Below are positions 20,701-28,100 of a stretch of DNA of 64,000 bases, piece after piece. This DNA comes from a bacterium. GTDB lineage: Bacteria > Bacteroidota > Ignavibacteria > SZUA-365. The position numbers and the translations under genes are program-made. Location: positions 62,001 to 126,000 of the forward strand of contig JAHLLD010000006.1 of the NCBI GenBank assembly GCA_020444325.1. The letters are read 5' to 3'. The first letter of the stretch is position 1. The number at the start of each line of letters is the position of its first letter. The notes beneath the pieces were generated by a model, which worked only from the letters and a program-made list of their open reading frames with translations, was not told the DNA's origin and made no database searches.

Positions 20701-21038
20701 TAATCCAGCACCGGGAAGAGGAAGGACTCCGTTTTCCCTGATCCCGTCCCTGTCGCTATCAGTGTTGACCGCGGATGCAATCCCCCCAGCCTCTCGAACG
20801 CTCTCTGCTGATGTCGGTACGGCGGGAAACCCATGGGGATGTCGGGGAAATACGTGCGCGCATCCCCCTGTTCAAACGGGAGGCGAATGGAGAGGAAGGG
20901 TCCGCGGAAGATTTCCTCGTCGCGATGCACGAAGTCCGAGATCACATGCGCGAAATGCGCCGTGGTCACCGGGAAGGTGGTTTCGAGGAAGTCTCCTATC
21001 CCCTGACGAATCTGCCTGCTGAGAATGGTTGGGAGCAT
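14703..21038 (-). CDS. Giant DEAD-box helicase with DUF1998 region (DruE-like)
   Basis: 2111 aa from the ATG at 21038, where family-like sequence LPTILSRQIRQGIGDFL begins; the frame is open to 21098. SF2 core: GTGSGKT near residue 100, VDELHTFDGAQGTD, TSATLGS, and motif VI QRIGRAGRRDG near 1080. Several zinc-like CxxC pairs lie between and after (CRECG, CPDC, CPYC, CASC, CPAC/CPHC). The DUF1998 block is VVPGGTGYLKELL...CSCRKEGKDGCYSCLYAYR. After it comes a segment SRADFVIYPL...VVFTDGFEYHA...VWSITWDDL resembling a Vsr/PD-(D/E)XK fold. Size and domain order match DruE of Druantia, but no other Druantia gene is here. The partner is the RelE-UvrD gene downstream. DNA-translocating defence is inferred. 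Confidence 0.88.
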   Translation of the reverse strand: MLPTILSRQIRQGIGDFLETTFPVTTAHFAHVISDFVHRDEEIFRGPFLSIRLPFEQGDARTYFPDIPMGFPPYRHQQRAFERLGGLHPRSTLIATGTGSGKTESFLFPVLDYCLQMRRQGVPGIKAILIYPMNALATDQSRRIARIIHGNDKLRQHLRAGLYVGQQGETPVGVMTPDSVVTDREVLRGDPPDILLTNYKMLDYLLLRPRDARLWTLNGPETLRFLVVDELHTFDGAQGTDLACLLRRMKSRLGTPERHLCCVGTSATLGSEQNSDALRDYAARVFGEEFDTDAVITESTVPALDFLGLKQLPSAPELPEKADLLLQDNEPPVAYLLRQAAVWTSTPGSEWRSDDASWRTRLAEELRKVPLFQYLLSRLDGRPRDMHALYSTFAADMQKLHTHGGENMQKLHNPVGEDMQKLHDVRVPEFEHLAAAVESLAACVSAARDGDGGPWLHVRQQLWFRELRRLVCTVGERPELRLSDELTKEHLDQALPLLHCRECGATAWGAVLPDVERKVRKGLQEFYSRYFAQSLDVAFLFPESNARALRHEQWHLCPDCLAVDKQPAQECRNCGSDTDPIPVLIWRKARTLRNRTIGVHDCPYCEGTDSMTIVGSRAASLISVVNAQLFASPFNEDKKLLAFSDSVQDASHRAGFFTARTYRFNMRTALQQFVQSLERPLTLEEFPRAFIRSWRQSHSMDEFLATFIPPDMEWMEDWEYYRNEGRLPEGSALLNMIEQRIQWEIFAEYGFSSRIGRTLEKSASSVAGPDLEALTRTLDTLHTQLREQYGVLREVQRADVVRFLLGMLTQMKIRGALYQQDLAHYISQGGNTWLLNDAHHLPNFGPSSRAPAFLIDGKNDRFDVLVARTGRKSWYEDWAIKCFAGTDELFESWLPDMLRDTVALLEKYELLLPFDTKGGNAWALQPTAFRVGTGVLQLRCASCGHAQSVPDAQRDTWIESPCMRYSCRGRYAEDHRGGGYYASLYGEGDVRRLVSREHTGLLESGERKLVEERFMQGTKPWDPNLLSCTPTLEMGVDIGDLSTVVLCSVPPSQSSYVQRIGRAGRRDGNALNITVAAAKPHDQYFFAEPDAMISGAIQPPGCFLGAPAVLERQFTAYCFDRWVLDGADEHDIPSTLGPVLTSLNKKDEARFPWSFFHFAEEKRDMLFADFRAMFARELDSSTEQYLRRYVYGDGAELGDMRYRIEHSLHLQQKEVRDMDNRVKGLEKQLKELADDPAAGEQRDVLMHELLTEKQGLLAILKDIRSKHILEFLTDEGFLPNYAFPEAGIMLRSVIYRHAMSGSVEGQKMSTWHYEYERPAAAAIKELAPSSSFYAGGRRVVVDQVNLRLSEPEDWRFCPACTYAEREEQGNATGGCPHCGTHGWKDAKQKRRLLRLRQVLATTSDRESRSWDEHDDRSPTFYERDTLVQPDPASISSAWAIENEEVPFGFEYVGSARFVDINFGEENQEGEHVRIAGREVARPGFLVCRECGRVQNERNRRKHTRSCRYRDKDDASKFAEMLYLYREFSTEAIRMLLPATSLLASSKLEHSFVAALLLGLRSRFQGNIDHLQTTVMQEPMPQTAVMKKYLVLYDVVPGGTGYLKELLQNTDVLRDVFTRALNHLRECSCRKEGKDGCYSCLYAYRLSYHMADISREAAEDILESILGAWESLHEVKSIDEISVFPLLESELERYFVNMLFAARPAGKPVSRTRRFIHGMDGYRMRIGTREYGLVFQQSLGAAEQVAIPSRADFVIYPLDENAPIKPVVVFTDGFEYHAMKSNGPGRVGTDLNQRMALLRSGRYHVWSITWDDLERYEKQEETPACPFLTTEDDMLGRLLGQSSVPEAQTKLRGSENKNSLVMLLEFLASGTEADYRAYMLRFALAGIKGRDFRSAPGVQLRRKELWLAESTDTLTVPAVLPSGDVLFSEMDIPLLGHRAGVISRSIPMQATQSGDYEKLQLLLRFGDAPDYSDDPPYRQMWNSMLHAVNLWQFLPNFAMIADSGMKDAKEEWLSDVIPEESMPDAEWEIPPEEILTEEEAQAVRGLEASGLGVGVLMHELASDGKVVAQSIAAWPDALVALVADDAAAKQYASSGWKSLTAAIWKEHLKETK
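19770..19850. repeat. Three 33-bp tandem repeats with palindromic core inside the helicase gene
   Basis: The 15-mer ATGCAGTTTCTGCAT recurs exactly at 19770, 19803 and 19836, a period of 33 bases. The core is self-complementary (arms ATGCAG/CTGCAT). In the protein it encodes three in-frame 11-residue units that begin MQKLH (MQKLHTHGGEN, MQKLHNPVGED, MQKLHDVRVPE), near residues 397-423. Confidence 0.9.
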
Positions 21039-21131
21039 TAAAGCCGTAACCTGTTCCTTTATTGGTAATATACGGGGAAGGGGAACACGGATGCACACAT
21101 ATCCTACAGATTTTCACCCGTCTTCGTTCTC

Positions 21132-21199
21132 GTCCCGTTTCACGGGACAGAACTACGCCGTGGCAGGCTGGAAATCAGATGGGCGCCGCTACGCGGCGC
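21132..21199. repeat. Pair of short perfect palindromes, REP-like
   Basis: Two 7-bp hairpins with 3-base loops: arm GTCCCGT with loop TTC at 21132-21148, and arm GCGCCGC with loop TAC at 21183-21199. They are 34 bases apart and lie between the divergent helicase and antitoxin genes. No T tract follows, so they look like a two-hairpin intergenic element rather than a terminator. Confidence 0.5.
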
Positions 21200-21292
21200 G
21201 GGGAGGACTGGCAATGCTGTGGTTCGCACAATGATTTCTTGGTAAATCCGAATGCGAGATCAACAGCACTTCTATAACCGTTGGTATTGGTC

Positions 21293-21321
21293 TTGACAAA
21301 CTGTAGCCTGCTGGCTACATT
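21293..21321 (+). promoter_or_regulatory. Promoter of the antitoxin locus
   Basis: TTGACA at 21293-21298, spacer of 17, TACATT at 21316-21321. It sits 5 bases before the ATG of the toxin vestige, so the transcript has a very short leader. It matches the sigma-70 consensus well. Confidence 0.75.
21302..21319. promoter_or_regulatory. Probable antitoxin operator
   Basis: Perfect palindrome with arms TGTAGCC and GGCTACA around TGCT, lying between and partly over the -35 and -10 boxes. This is the usual place for autoregulation by a HigA-type antitoxin. Confidence 0.7.
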
Positions 21322-21326
21322 CGTTC

Positions 21327-21365
21327 ATGATCGAAGTTCAGAAAACGGACGCTTTTGCGAAGTGA
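21327..21365 (+). pseudogene. Vestige of a HigB-type toxin gene (12 codons)
   Basis: ATG at 21327, translated MIEVQKTDAFAK then TGA. These residues match the usual first residues of RelE/HigB family toxins (MIEVQKTDxFAKWL...). The normal length is about 100 residues, so nearly all of the toxin, including the catalytic part, is missing. The TGA overlaps the antitoxin GTG (GTGA), as expected for a toxin-antitoxin pair, so the deletion kept the coupling. The peptide could be coincidental, but promoter, operator and order all fit. Confidence 0.6.
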
Positions 21366-21661
21366 AAAAACACACAACGACCCCGTACGACGTCGCTGAA
21401 CACCTCCGTACCCCTGAAGAAATGGCTGCCTACCTTGAAGCCTGTTTTGAGGAAGCCAATGGAGATACAGCATTCATTGCAAAGGCACTTGGGGACATCG
21501 CCCGTGCACGCGGCATGTCGCTTGTTGCGAAGGAAAGCGGGCTCTCGCGTGAAAGTCTCTACAAGGCGCTGTCCGGCAAGCGAAGTCCCAGTTTCGATAC
21601 GATTCTCAAGGTTATGACGGCCCTGGGTCTCAAACTCCACGCGGTGCCCGCGCAAAGCTGA
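21362..21661 (+). CDS. HigA-type addiction module antitoxin
   Basis: 99 aa from the GTG at 21362. Family features are strong: TTPYDVAEHLRTPEEMAAYL, then FEEANGDTAFIAKALGDIARARGM. The helix-turn-helix SLVAKESGLSRESLYKALSGK and the tail SPSFDTILKVMTALGLKLHA follow. An ATG at 21281 in the same frame would add 27 residues, but it lies upstream of the promoter. The partner toxin is reduced to 12 codons just upstream, so the antitoxin is solitary. It may still repress its own promoter or buffer related toxins elsewhere. It faces a UDG pseudogene starting two bases beyond its stop. Confidence 0.88.
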   Translation: MKKHTTTPYDVAEHLRTPEEMAAYLEACFEEANGDTAFIAKALGDIARARGMSLVAKESGLSRESLYKALSGKRSPSFDTILKVMTALGLKLHAVPAQS

Positions 21662-21662
21662 G

Positions 21663-21875
21663 ACGAGGGTGACCGTCGAACATCTGCTTCGCGGCGGTGC
21701 TGCCGACGTTACGCAGCAGTTTCGTGACTTCTTCGCCAAGAAGGATGACGGCTTTCGGCCGGGCCAGTTCAAGTTCGATTTTCAAGAATGAAAATATTTA
21801 TCGGCGACAGGAACAGCCCGTTTCTTCCCGATGGTGGCGAACTTCGCCGTTGGGTACGCGCTGATTATTCTGCCA
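21663..21875 (-). pseudogene. Internally deleted copy of the UDG-family gene
   Basis: On the minus strand it translates to AYPTAKFATIGKKRAVPVAD. After a break comes KIELELARPKAVILLGEEVT, followed by KLLRNVGSTAAKQMFDGHPR. Both blocks match the intact gene at 31832-32572 (GAYPTAKFATIGRERDVPVAD; KIELEVARPKAVILLGEEVT). Roughly 80 codons between them are missing, as are both ends. It overlaps the 3' end of the barrel gene at 21865. Confidence 0.85.
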
Positions 21876-22803
21876 GAAAGCCGACCTGGAACACAATGCA
21901 GTTTTGAAAGAAATCGCTGCCATTGTTGTCAAGCGGCAGACGCACCTGTATCCCGGGATAGACATCCCCGAGATCCAAGCTCATTCCAAAGACAAGGTGA
22001 TGGGCCAACCCATCCTTGATTCCAAAATTTTCCGCAGTTATTGCTGCGAGGCCCGAGTAGCCTACCAGAAAAAATAACCGTCCCAGCTGATAGCTGGCTT
22101 GAGCAGTTACGGACAATCCAACTTCAAGATTGCCATGTGCTGTCGGAATGAAAAACTGAGGACCACCACGGAAACGCGCAGTTATCCCCCATTCTGTCGA
22201 AGGTGGTCGATAGTTCACCAGCGCTTGCGCTGTGACATATCGCGCGTCCCCGCTGACGCCAAGGGGGCGAAAAGCCCCATAGCGTTCAATATCCGACCAG
22301 AGCCCGATCATTATCGCATTGAGGTAGCTCAGATACTCCCAGTATCCATCCTGTTCAGCATTGTCCTGTTCTGGTGGAATCATACTTCCGGTCGTGGGGA
22401 GACGTGTTCCTACTTCGAAATAGAATTCACGCTCTTCTGAACCGATTTCAAGGCCGGCGTATATATTCCCCACAAGTGTTTGTGTGTACTCACGTGATTG
22501 CTCAAGTACTGTAGTTTCCCCAGTATACTCCGGGGTCACCTTCCATGTCCCACTTGTATAGACAAAAGGAACTTCACTCACAATTTTCATTCCCTGGTCG
22601 AGCTCGAAGATCATGTCTATAAAATAGGTACCTGACATGAAATTATTCTCGCTACCGGATGGTGCGATCGGCTTGAACCACTCGACGGAAATTTGGTTGT
22701 CATGTCGCGGCTGCATCCATACAGGCTGCGCATCAAGATGCACGGGCAGAACCGCTAACAGCAACGCGACTGTTGCCACCCACGCAAAATCTCGCTTTGT
22801 CAT
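21865..22803 (-). CDS. Predicted outer-membrane barrel protein
   Basis: 312 aa. A signal peptide covers about residues 1-25 (WVATVALLLAVLPVHLDA). The remainder alternates polar and hydrophobic residues with many aromatic strand ends (YWEYLSYLNAIMIGLW, GRLFFLVGYSGLAAITA), as in a transmembrane beta barrel. The last residues QVGFLAE lack the classic terminal F. It is the last gene of a four-gene minus-strand unit; its ATG overlaps the stop of the fibronectin protein gene by four bases. Function is not recognised. It may be a small porin or an anchor for the large exported proteins upstream. Confidence 0.7.
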   Translation of the reverse strand: MTKRDFAWVATVALLLAVLPVHLDAQPVWMQPRHDNQISVEWFKPIAPSGSENNFMSGTYFIDMIFELDQGMKIVSEVPFVYTSGTWKVTPEYTGETTVLEQSREYTQTLVGNIYAGLEIGSEEREFYFEVGTRLPTTGSMIPPEQDNAEQDGYWEYLSYLNAIMIGLWSDIERYGAFRPLGVSGDARYVTAQALVNYRPPSTEWGITARFRGGPQFFIPTAHGNLEVGLSVTAQASYQLGRLFFLVGYSGLAAITAENFGIKDGLAHHLVFGMSLDLGDVYPGIQVRLPLDNNGSDFFQNCIVFQVGFLAE

Positions 22804-25064
22804 TCGAGGTCTCCAGAAGAGTTCGTTGCCTTGATCGGAACCGGGACAATGACCTGTCTGCTCAGTGCAGATTCGGTGCCGCCCTCAGCTGAAACTTTGA
22901 CTGTATACGTATATTCGTGAGCATCCACGAATGAAACATCAATGTATTCACGCTTCGAGGCAGGAACAGAGCGATACTCCGTAAGCCCGCTCCCGTCGGC
23001 ATCCCTGTACAGAACAAACCAGAATTTCTCATCCCGATTTGGTTCGTATTTCCATGTCACTCGCACCGCGTGATGGACGGAGTCATACACAGCTGAGAAC
23101 GCTGTAACACCGCGGCATATCCCGGATGTGTACGGAAATGCAATTGTGTAGGCTGTATCTGAAACATTCCCACTGGAATCGAGAGCGATCAGTTGATATG
23201 AATAGCGCACTCCCTGCGCAACCTGACGATCCGTAAACACTGCCGTGTCCGCTGGCAACTTCGCCAAAAGGACGGGTTCCCGGACCATATCGCTGCTTCT
23301 GTACAGATACTGGCTTGCGACATCCTCCGCTTCACTTGGGAGCCACTCCAATATCACACTGCTATCAGCCACGTCTACATTCGTGAAGATCGCCATTTCC
23401 GGGGAAAGACGATCCGGCAATTGGATCTGAATTGTCCCTGCGGGAGACGAAATATTTCCATGGTAATCAAGCGCAACGATATCATAGTATTTACTGCGGG
23501 TAATAAAACTCAGGTCCAGGGTATCCTTGTAGCACTCCCCGGCTACCAGTTCCGGTGTAAGGGCGGCTTGTTCATGCGTTGGAGCATTCGACCATAGAAT
23601 TCGGTACCCCGCCACGTCAGGCTCCGGGGAACGCGTCCACTGGAGTTCCAGCAGACCTGTGGAATCTATGCTTCCTCTGAAATCGGTGGGGGGCGAAGGT
23701 GGAATGGAATCAGCAACGACGAGTAACGCGGGATCCGAATAGCTGGTGTTGCCGGATGAGTCGCGGGCCGCGATCCTGTAGTACGGTTTCGCGATGTCAG
23801 GATGCAAGTCGATATAGAGCGTATCAGTGCGAGGCAGGTCCTGTTCGGTGATGAGCTGAAATACGGTATCACGGAGCCCACTGCGCTCGATGCTCCACGC
23901 CCGTGCATCCCTAGCAGAGTCAGCTGATGCATCCCACACAATACGGACCGCTCCATCCTCCTGTTTCTCAAGCCGCAATATGGTCGGAGGAACAGGTGGA
24001 GTGCAATCACGTGGACGCAATTCAACGACTGATGCCTCTCCATACATACCGAGCCGCGTCAGACCGCGAATCCGGTAAAAGTATGTCTGCCCGTTTCTGA
24101 GGTTCATGTCCTCGAACTGCAGTTTCGATCCCGGCCCTGTTTCAGTCTCAGGCACAAGCAAAGGACTCATCTCGAGCAGGGCATATGTCGAACCGCTGTC
24201 GTCAGATCTTGCGATCTCGTAGTATGGATACGGGTGATCGGTAGGTTGCACCCAGCTGAACACGCCAGATTGTTCTCCTCCCTCGGCCGCGAGGCCAACT
24301 GGAGCTGGTCCGGGCGAACAGTCATCAATCGTAATCCCGATACTGGCCGTGTCAAGACTTTCCCCGCCAGTTGCTGTGAGTGCCATAACACGATAGAGAT
24401 ACTTCCTTCCCCTCACAACGTGATGGTCTACGAAACGCATACCTACGGCTTCCGCGGTGAGAGGATCAACATTCGCAGCGAGGAGAAGAAATTTGTAATC
24501 CTCAAGGGGGGATCGGTCAACGTCATCGTCTTTCTCTGCCGCTTTCACTTCATTGTACAGTTTCAGTGAATCGTCATAGAGCCTGAGAAACGCGATCGTA
24601 GACCATGAACCGAGTTTAGAAAGTTGTATCGCCCACTGCCTGTAGCTCCACGGCTTGATGGGAACTGCGCTGAGCTTCAGCCAATCGGAGGAAGCTGCTG
24701 CTCGAGCAGGAGAAATATCTTTCCTCTCGAGAAGGTAGCCGCTCACGGATGCGCGTTTCCATAGTTCCAACGTGAGGGGCGCCCATCGGATGACTACAGA
24801 GTCGGATGAACAGGCAGCAAAAATACTCAGGATTGGCAGGGAATCAGGGACAATTCTGTTAGGCGAGCTTTTTGAATTTGCTACGGTTCCCTGTGAGCTT
24901 TCAGGAAATCCGGAGCTCGATGCTGTATCCACAGATAGCATGGTCATGATAACAGCAAAGAAAAACAGCAATCTGTGAGCAGAAAAACACCAGCATTGGT
25001 TCCACTCAGGGCTATCGGAAGGTGTGGCCGAGTATGGACGAACGAGAAGTGCTTTATCCTTCAT
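22800..25064 (-). CDS. Exported fibronectin type III repeat protein
   Basis: 754 aa. The N-terminus is long before its hydrophobic core (HRLLFFFAVIMTMLSVDTA at about 30-48), so it may be an uncleaved or long signal; the true start is uncertain. From about residue 75 the protein is a chain of fibronectin III-like domains, with repeated YYEIARSDDSG, YFYRIRGLTRLG, PYYRIAARDSSGN, YDIVALDYHGN and YSYQLIALDSSGN motifs. No enzyme domain and no T9SS tail are visible. It lies 58 bases after the 1530-aa gene and overlaps the barrel gene. It probably works as a surface or periplasmic scaffold with them. Confidence 0.75.
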   Translation of the reverse strand: MKDKALLVRPYSATPSDSPEWNQCWCFSAHRLLFFFAVIMTMLSVDTASSSGFPESSQGTVANSKSSPNRIVPDSLPILSIFAACSSDSVVIRWAPLTLELWKRASVSGYLLERKDISPARAAASSDWLKLSAVPIKPWSYRQWAIQLSKLGSWSTIAFLRLYDDSLKLYNEVKAAEKDDDVDRSPLEDYKFLLLAANVDPLTAEAVGMRFVDHHVVRGRKYLYRVMALTATGGESLDTASIGITIDDCSPGPAPVGLAAEGGEQSGVFSWVQPTDHPYPYYEIARSDDSGSTYALLEMSPLLVPETETGPGSKLQFEDMNLRNGQTYFYRIRGLTRLGMYGEASVVELRPRDCTPPVPPTILRLEKQEDGAVRIVWDASADSARDARAWSIERSGLRDTVFQLITEQDLPRTDTLYIDLHPDIAKPYYRIAARDSSGNTSYSDPALLVVADSIPPSPPTDFRGSIDSTGLLELQWTRSPEPDVAGYRILWSNAPTHEQAALTPELVAGECYKDTLDLSFITRSKYYDIVALDYHGNISSPAGTIQIQLPDRLSPEMAIFTNVDVADSSVILEWLPSEAEDVASQYLYRSSDMVREPVLLAKLPADTAVFTDRQVAQGVRYSYQLIALDSSGNVSDTAYTIAFPYTSGICRGVTAFSAVYDSVHHAVRVTWKYEPNRDEKFWFVLYRDADGSGLTEYRSVPASKREYIDVSFVDAHEYTYTVKVSAEGGTESALSRQVIVPVPIKATNSSGDLE

Positions 25065-25122
25065 TGCAGTAGCCTATAATTCAGCAGGATGAGTTCGATA
25101 TCTAGAGATGAATACCATGAAT

Positions 25123-28100
25123 TCACTTCGGATTGCACCTGTTGCCAAGCGTGAGATTCAATCCCTGTTTTATCTTGATATGAGGAATCACCGTGCAGTC
25201 AATGTTAATATGTGTCGCTGCCCAGAGCGGCTTCGGTCCGCCAAAGCTGAAAGTCCTTTCCAGGCGCCCCAGACTCAGCCGCTTCGACCCACCGGGAATT
25301 TCCACAGCGCACGTCGTCACTCCACACGGATAAGGGATTCCATACGCATAGCATATCTTGGGACATGGAATGCGAATCCCAGTGTCAAATCCATCCCACT
25401 CCACTTTTAGCCAGGGCGTTACGCTCGATTTCAGCGAGCCATTCATGTACCAGCCATAGAAACCAACGGGCTTGTATCCGCCACACTGCATTCCCTTATA
25501 GTGTAAAAGTTCAGCATCGCAAAAAGCTGCAAAATCCAGGCCAGCACACATCTCAAGGTATGAATATGGAATGCACCTGGAGATCGTCCACTCAAGCTTC
25601 AATCCCGCGTACAGTCCATCCGACCGTCCGCTTCCGAGATCATTTCCCACGAGGAAATACGCCTTGATTCTACCAAAAGGGTCCAACCGGACTTCCGCGC
25701 GCTTCGGCGGTGACCCAAGCTTGAAAAACCATTTCTTTTCTGGTATATCTATTTTCAGTCTGGCTGTGGGATTGTTTGACTCGAGACGTGGAGTTCTTGT
25801 CAGGTTCTGAACCGCCCTACCGAAAATCCCTCCCCCGGATTGCCGAGGTTCAGGAGGGGGGGTGATGAGCTGTAAACGTCCATCGATAATCTGATCATCC
25901 AGGTCGTAGTCGATGCGTAATTTGAGTTTTGCGACGTATTTTTCTCTTTTATCGATCGGTGCGAGCAGATACCCTTGCCCGTTCAGCGAAAGCGTTGACA
26001 TCCCGCCGTGACGGTTGAACTGCGCAATAACGTCCACATCACAATTGAAACGATTCGCACCCGCCTCTGGCATGGGAGCGAATGTGCCCATCATTTTCAA
26101 TCCGAGTGAAGCATCCGCATCCGGCAGATATGTATACCCCGACATGCTCGTTCCTATCGATGTCTTATGTAACTCACCCGATGTCACAGGAAATTTTGGA
26201 TCCTTCCCGGTCCTGGACATATGATACCATGCGCCACCTCCGAGACCGTACCATCCGATGCTCTGTGTAATGGGATAAGGATCTTTGAAAAGCGTACGGG
26301 TGTCGAAAAACCAGTACCGCAGGCGGTCGTTTGCCACGCCCTTCGCTTTCACATTCCCTGCCTGGAAAATCCCATCCACGTGCGAGATGAGTCCGCGTTT
26401 TAACGAAGCCACTGCTGTCCCGCGGAAGCCATGACCGTAGTTATCATCCCCGTGGTAGAAGTGAATCTCTCCGTCCAGGTGCATGTAACTCGAAACATCC
26501 ACATCGATAGATATGTCCTCAACCTGATGTCTCTTGAATTCTGGCTGAGGGACGCCATTTTGCTCCGAGATCTCCCCAAGTGCGGAAAATCCCCCCTCGC
26601 ACGACCACGCAGAGGTCCCATTTGCAAAGGTGTAGCTCAGTGGAAGTGTCAATGAGTATGTCCTGTCTGCGCTTGATGCATTCGTTGGTGATTGGTCTCG
26701 GTTGGAGGAAGATGAGGGCTTTTGAGCTCCACGTTTCCGTATTCGGGGACTCCCCACCACCGCGACCGGGAATCCCGCTACCGTGATCTGATTCGCGTCC
26801 TCCTTCGCATCCACCCACCAGTCTCCAGAAATGAACCGCAGTCCAGTATCGTTCTGTATGATCTCGAAATCCTGAAACCGAAGCCCAGGGATTCTGATCA
26901 AGGGAATACTTGATTCTCCGCTTCGTAAATCCATTGTTCCATGAATCAATAATGTCGCGGAGAAATTTCCAGACGCCTGTTTCCGAAAATTGATGGACGC
27001 ATTTTTCTGTACAGTCATGCGAGCATGCCAAAGTGACGCCGGAATGTCCCTGCTTGTCAACCTCCCTTGATAGGAGGTTTTATGTGAGGCCTTATACAGC
27101 GATTGTAGTGAACAACTATAGGGTATCGGTTCTGTTGATATTGGTACACGTAAGGATCCATTAAACGTGCTTTTGACAACGGAGTTATTTCGAATCTTCA
27201 GATGCGCATCCTCGATCGTCGTCAGCCAGCCTCCAATCTGTGCACCAGTGACTTTCCCTACTACAGCCTCCTGATCGATTTCCGCAGACAATCCGTTTTT
27301 CGAGATGAACAGACCATTTACCGGGATCATTACGCCTTTTCCATTCGGCCTGCGAATCAGCTCATGTGTTGCTTTACAGAATGTCGAGACAAATCCTCTT
27401 CTTCCCGCTTTGCCTCCTGAGGAGGAGATCCAGGATGGATACATGGCGTTCTCGGGATCATTTGTCGACGAAGCATCGAAAACAATCTTATCCGCGGAAA
27501 ATTTCATTCCCGGCAGATCGGTGGCGACAATGTCGCAGGGAAACTCTGCTTTCGCTATCCAATCAGAAAGATTCTCAACTGTCGTCTGAATGCGAGCGGT
27601 GACCCTCGATTGCGCTTTTGCATCGATTTCGCCTGTGGATGAAACTGGAAGCAGCCATGAACGGGGGAAACGTGCATGAATATCTACATGGTACCCCTGA
27701 AGACCATTGCAGTTCAGGACAACAGAATTTTCTTCCTTATTCAAGGTGTATCCGATTGTGCTATTGGAGCTGAACTCCTTCGTCTCAATAAGTGGAGCGG
27801 AGACATTTCCATTGTCAAAGCCATCGGTATGCATGCAGCAGGTTCCTGCGTATACCAGTTTCGCGTCAGCATACGGCAGCCACGTCGAAATATCCTCGAC
27901 ATACGACATACGTAATTCAGCACGAGTGACATCAAAGGTCATTCCTGTGACAGCGATAATATTTCTTTTGCCATAAGTGACATTATCGAAGCCGATGGGG
28001 AATTCTACTTCTTTGCCGTACAACTGGCTCGTCCATCGTGTTGGTGTCGCGCACAGCTCCTGCATTCGCTGGGCGAAATCTGCTGTAGATTCAGTCGAAG

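Noticed and set aside
14703-21038. Complete Druantia system
   Set aside because: The large helicase resembles DruE, but no DruA, DruH, DruM or related gene is next to it; only the helicase similarity is claimed.
21338-21772. Minus-strand open frame opposite the antitoxin
   Set aside because: It overlaps antitoxin and UDG remnant in the wrong frames; the remnant reads as UDG in another frame.
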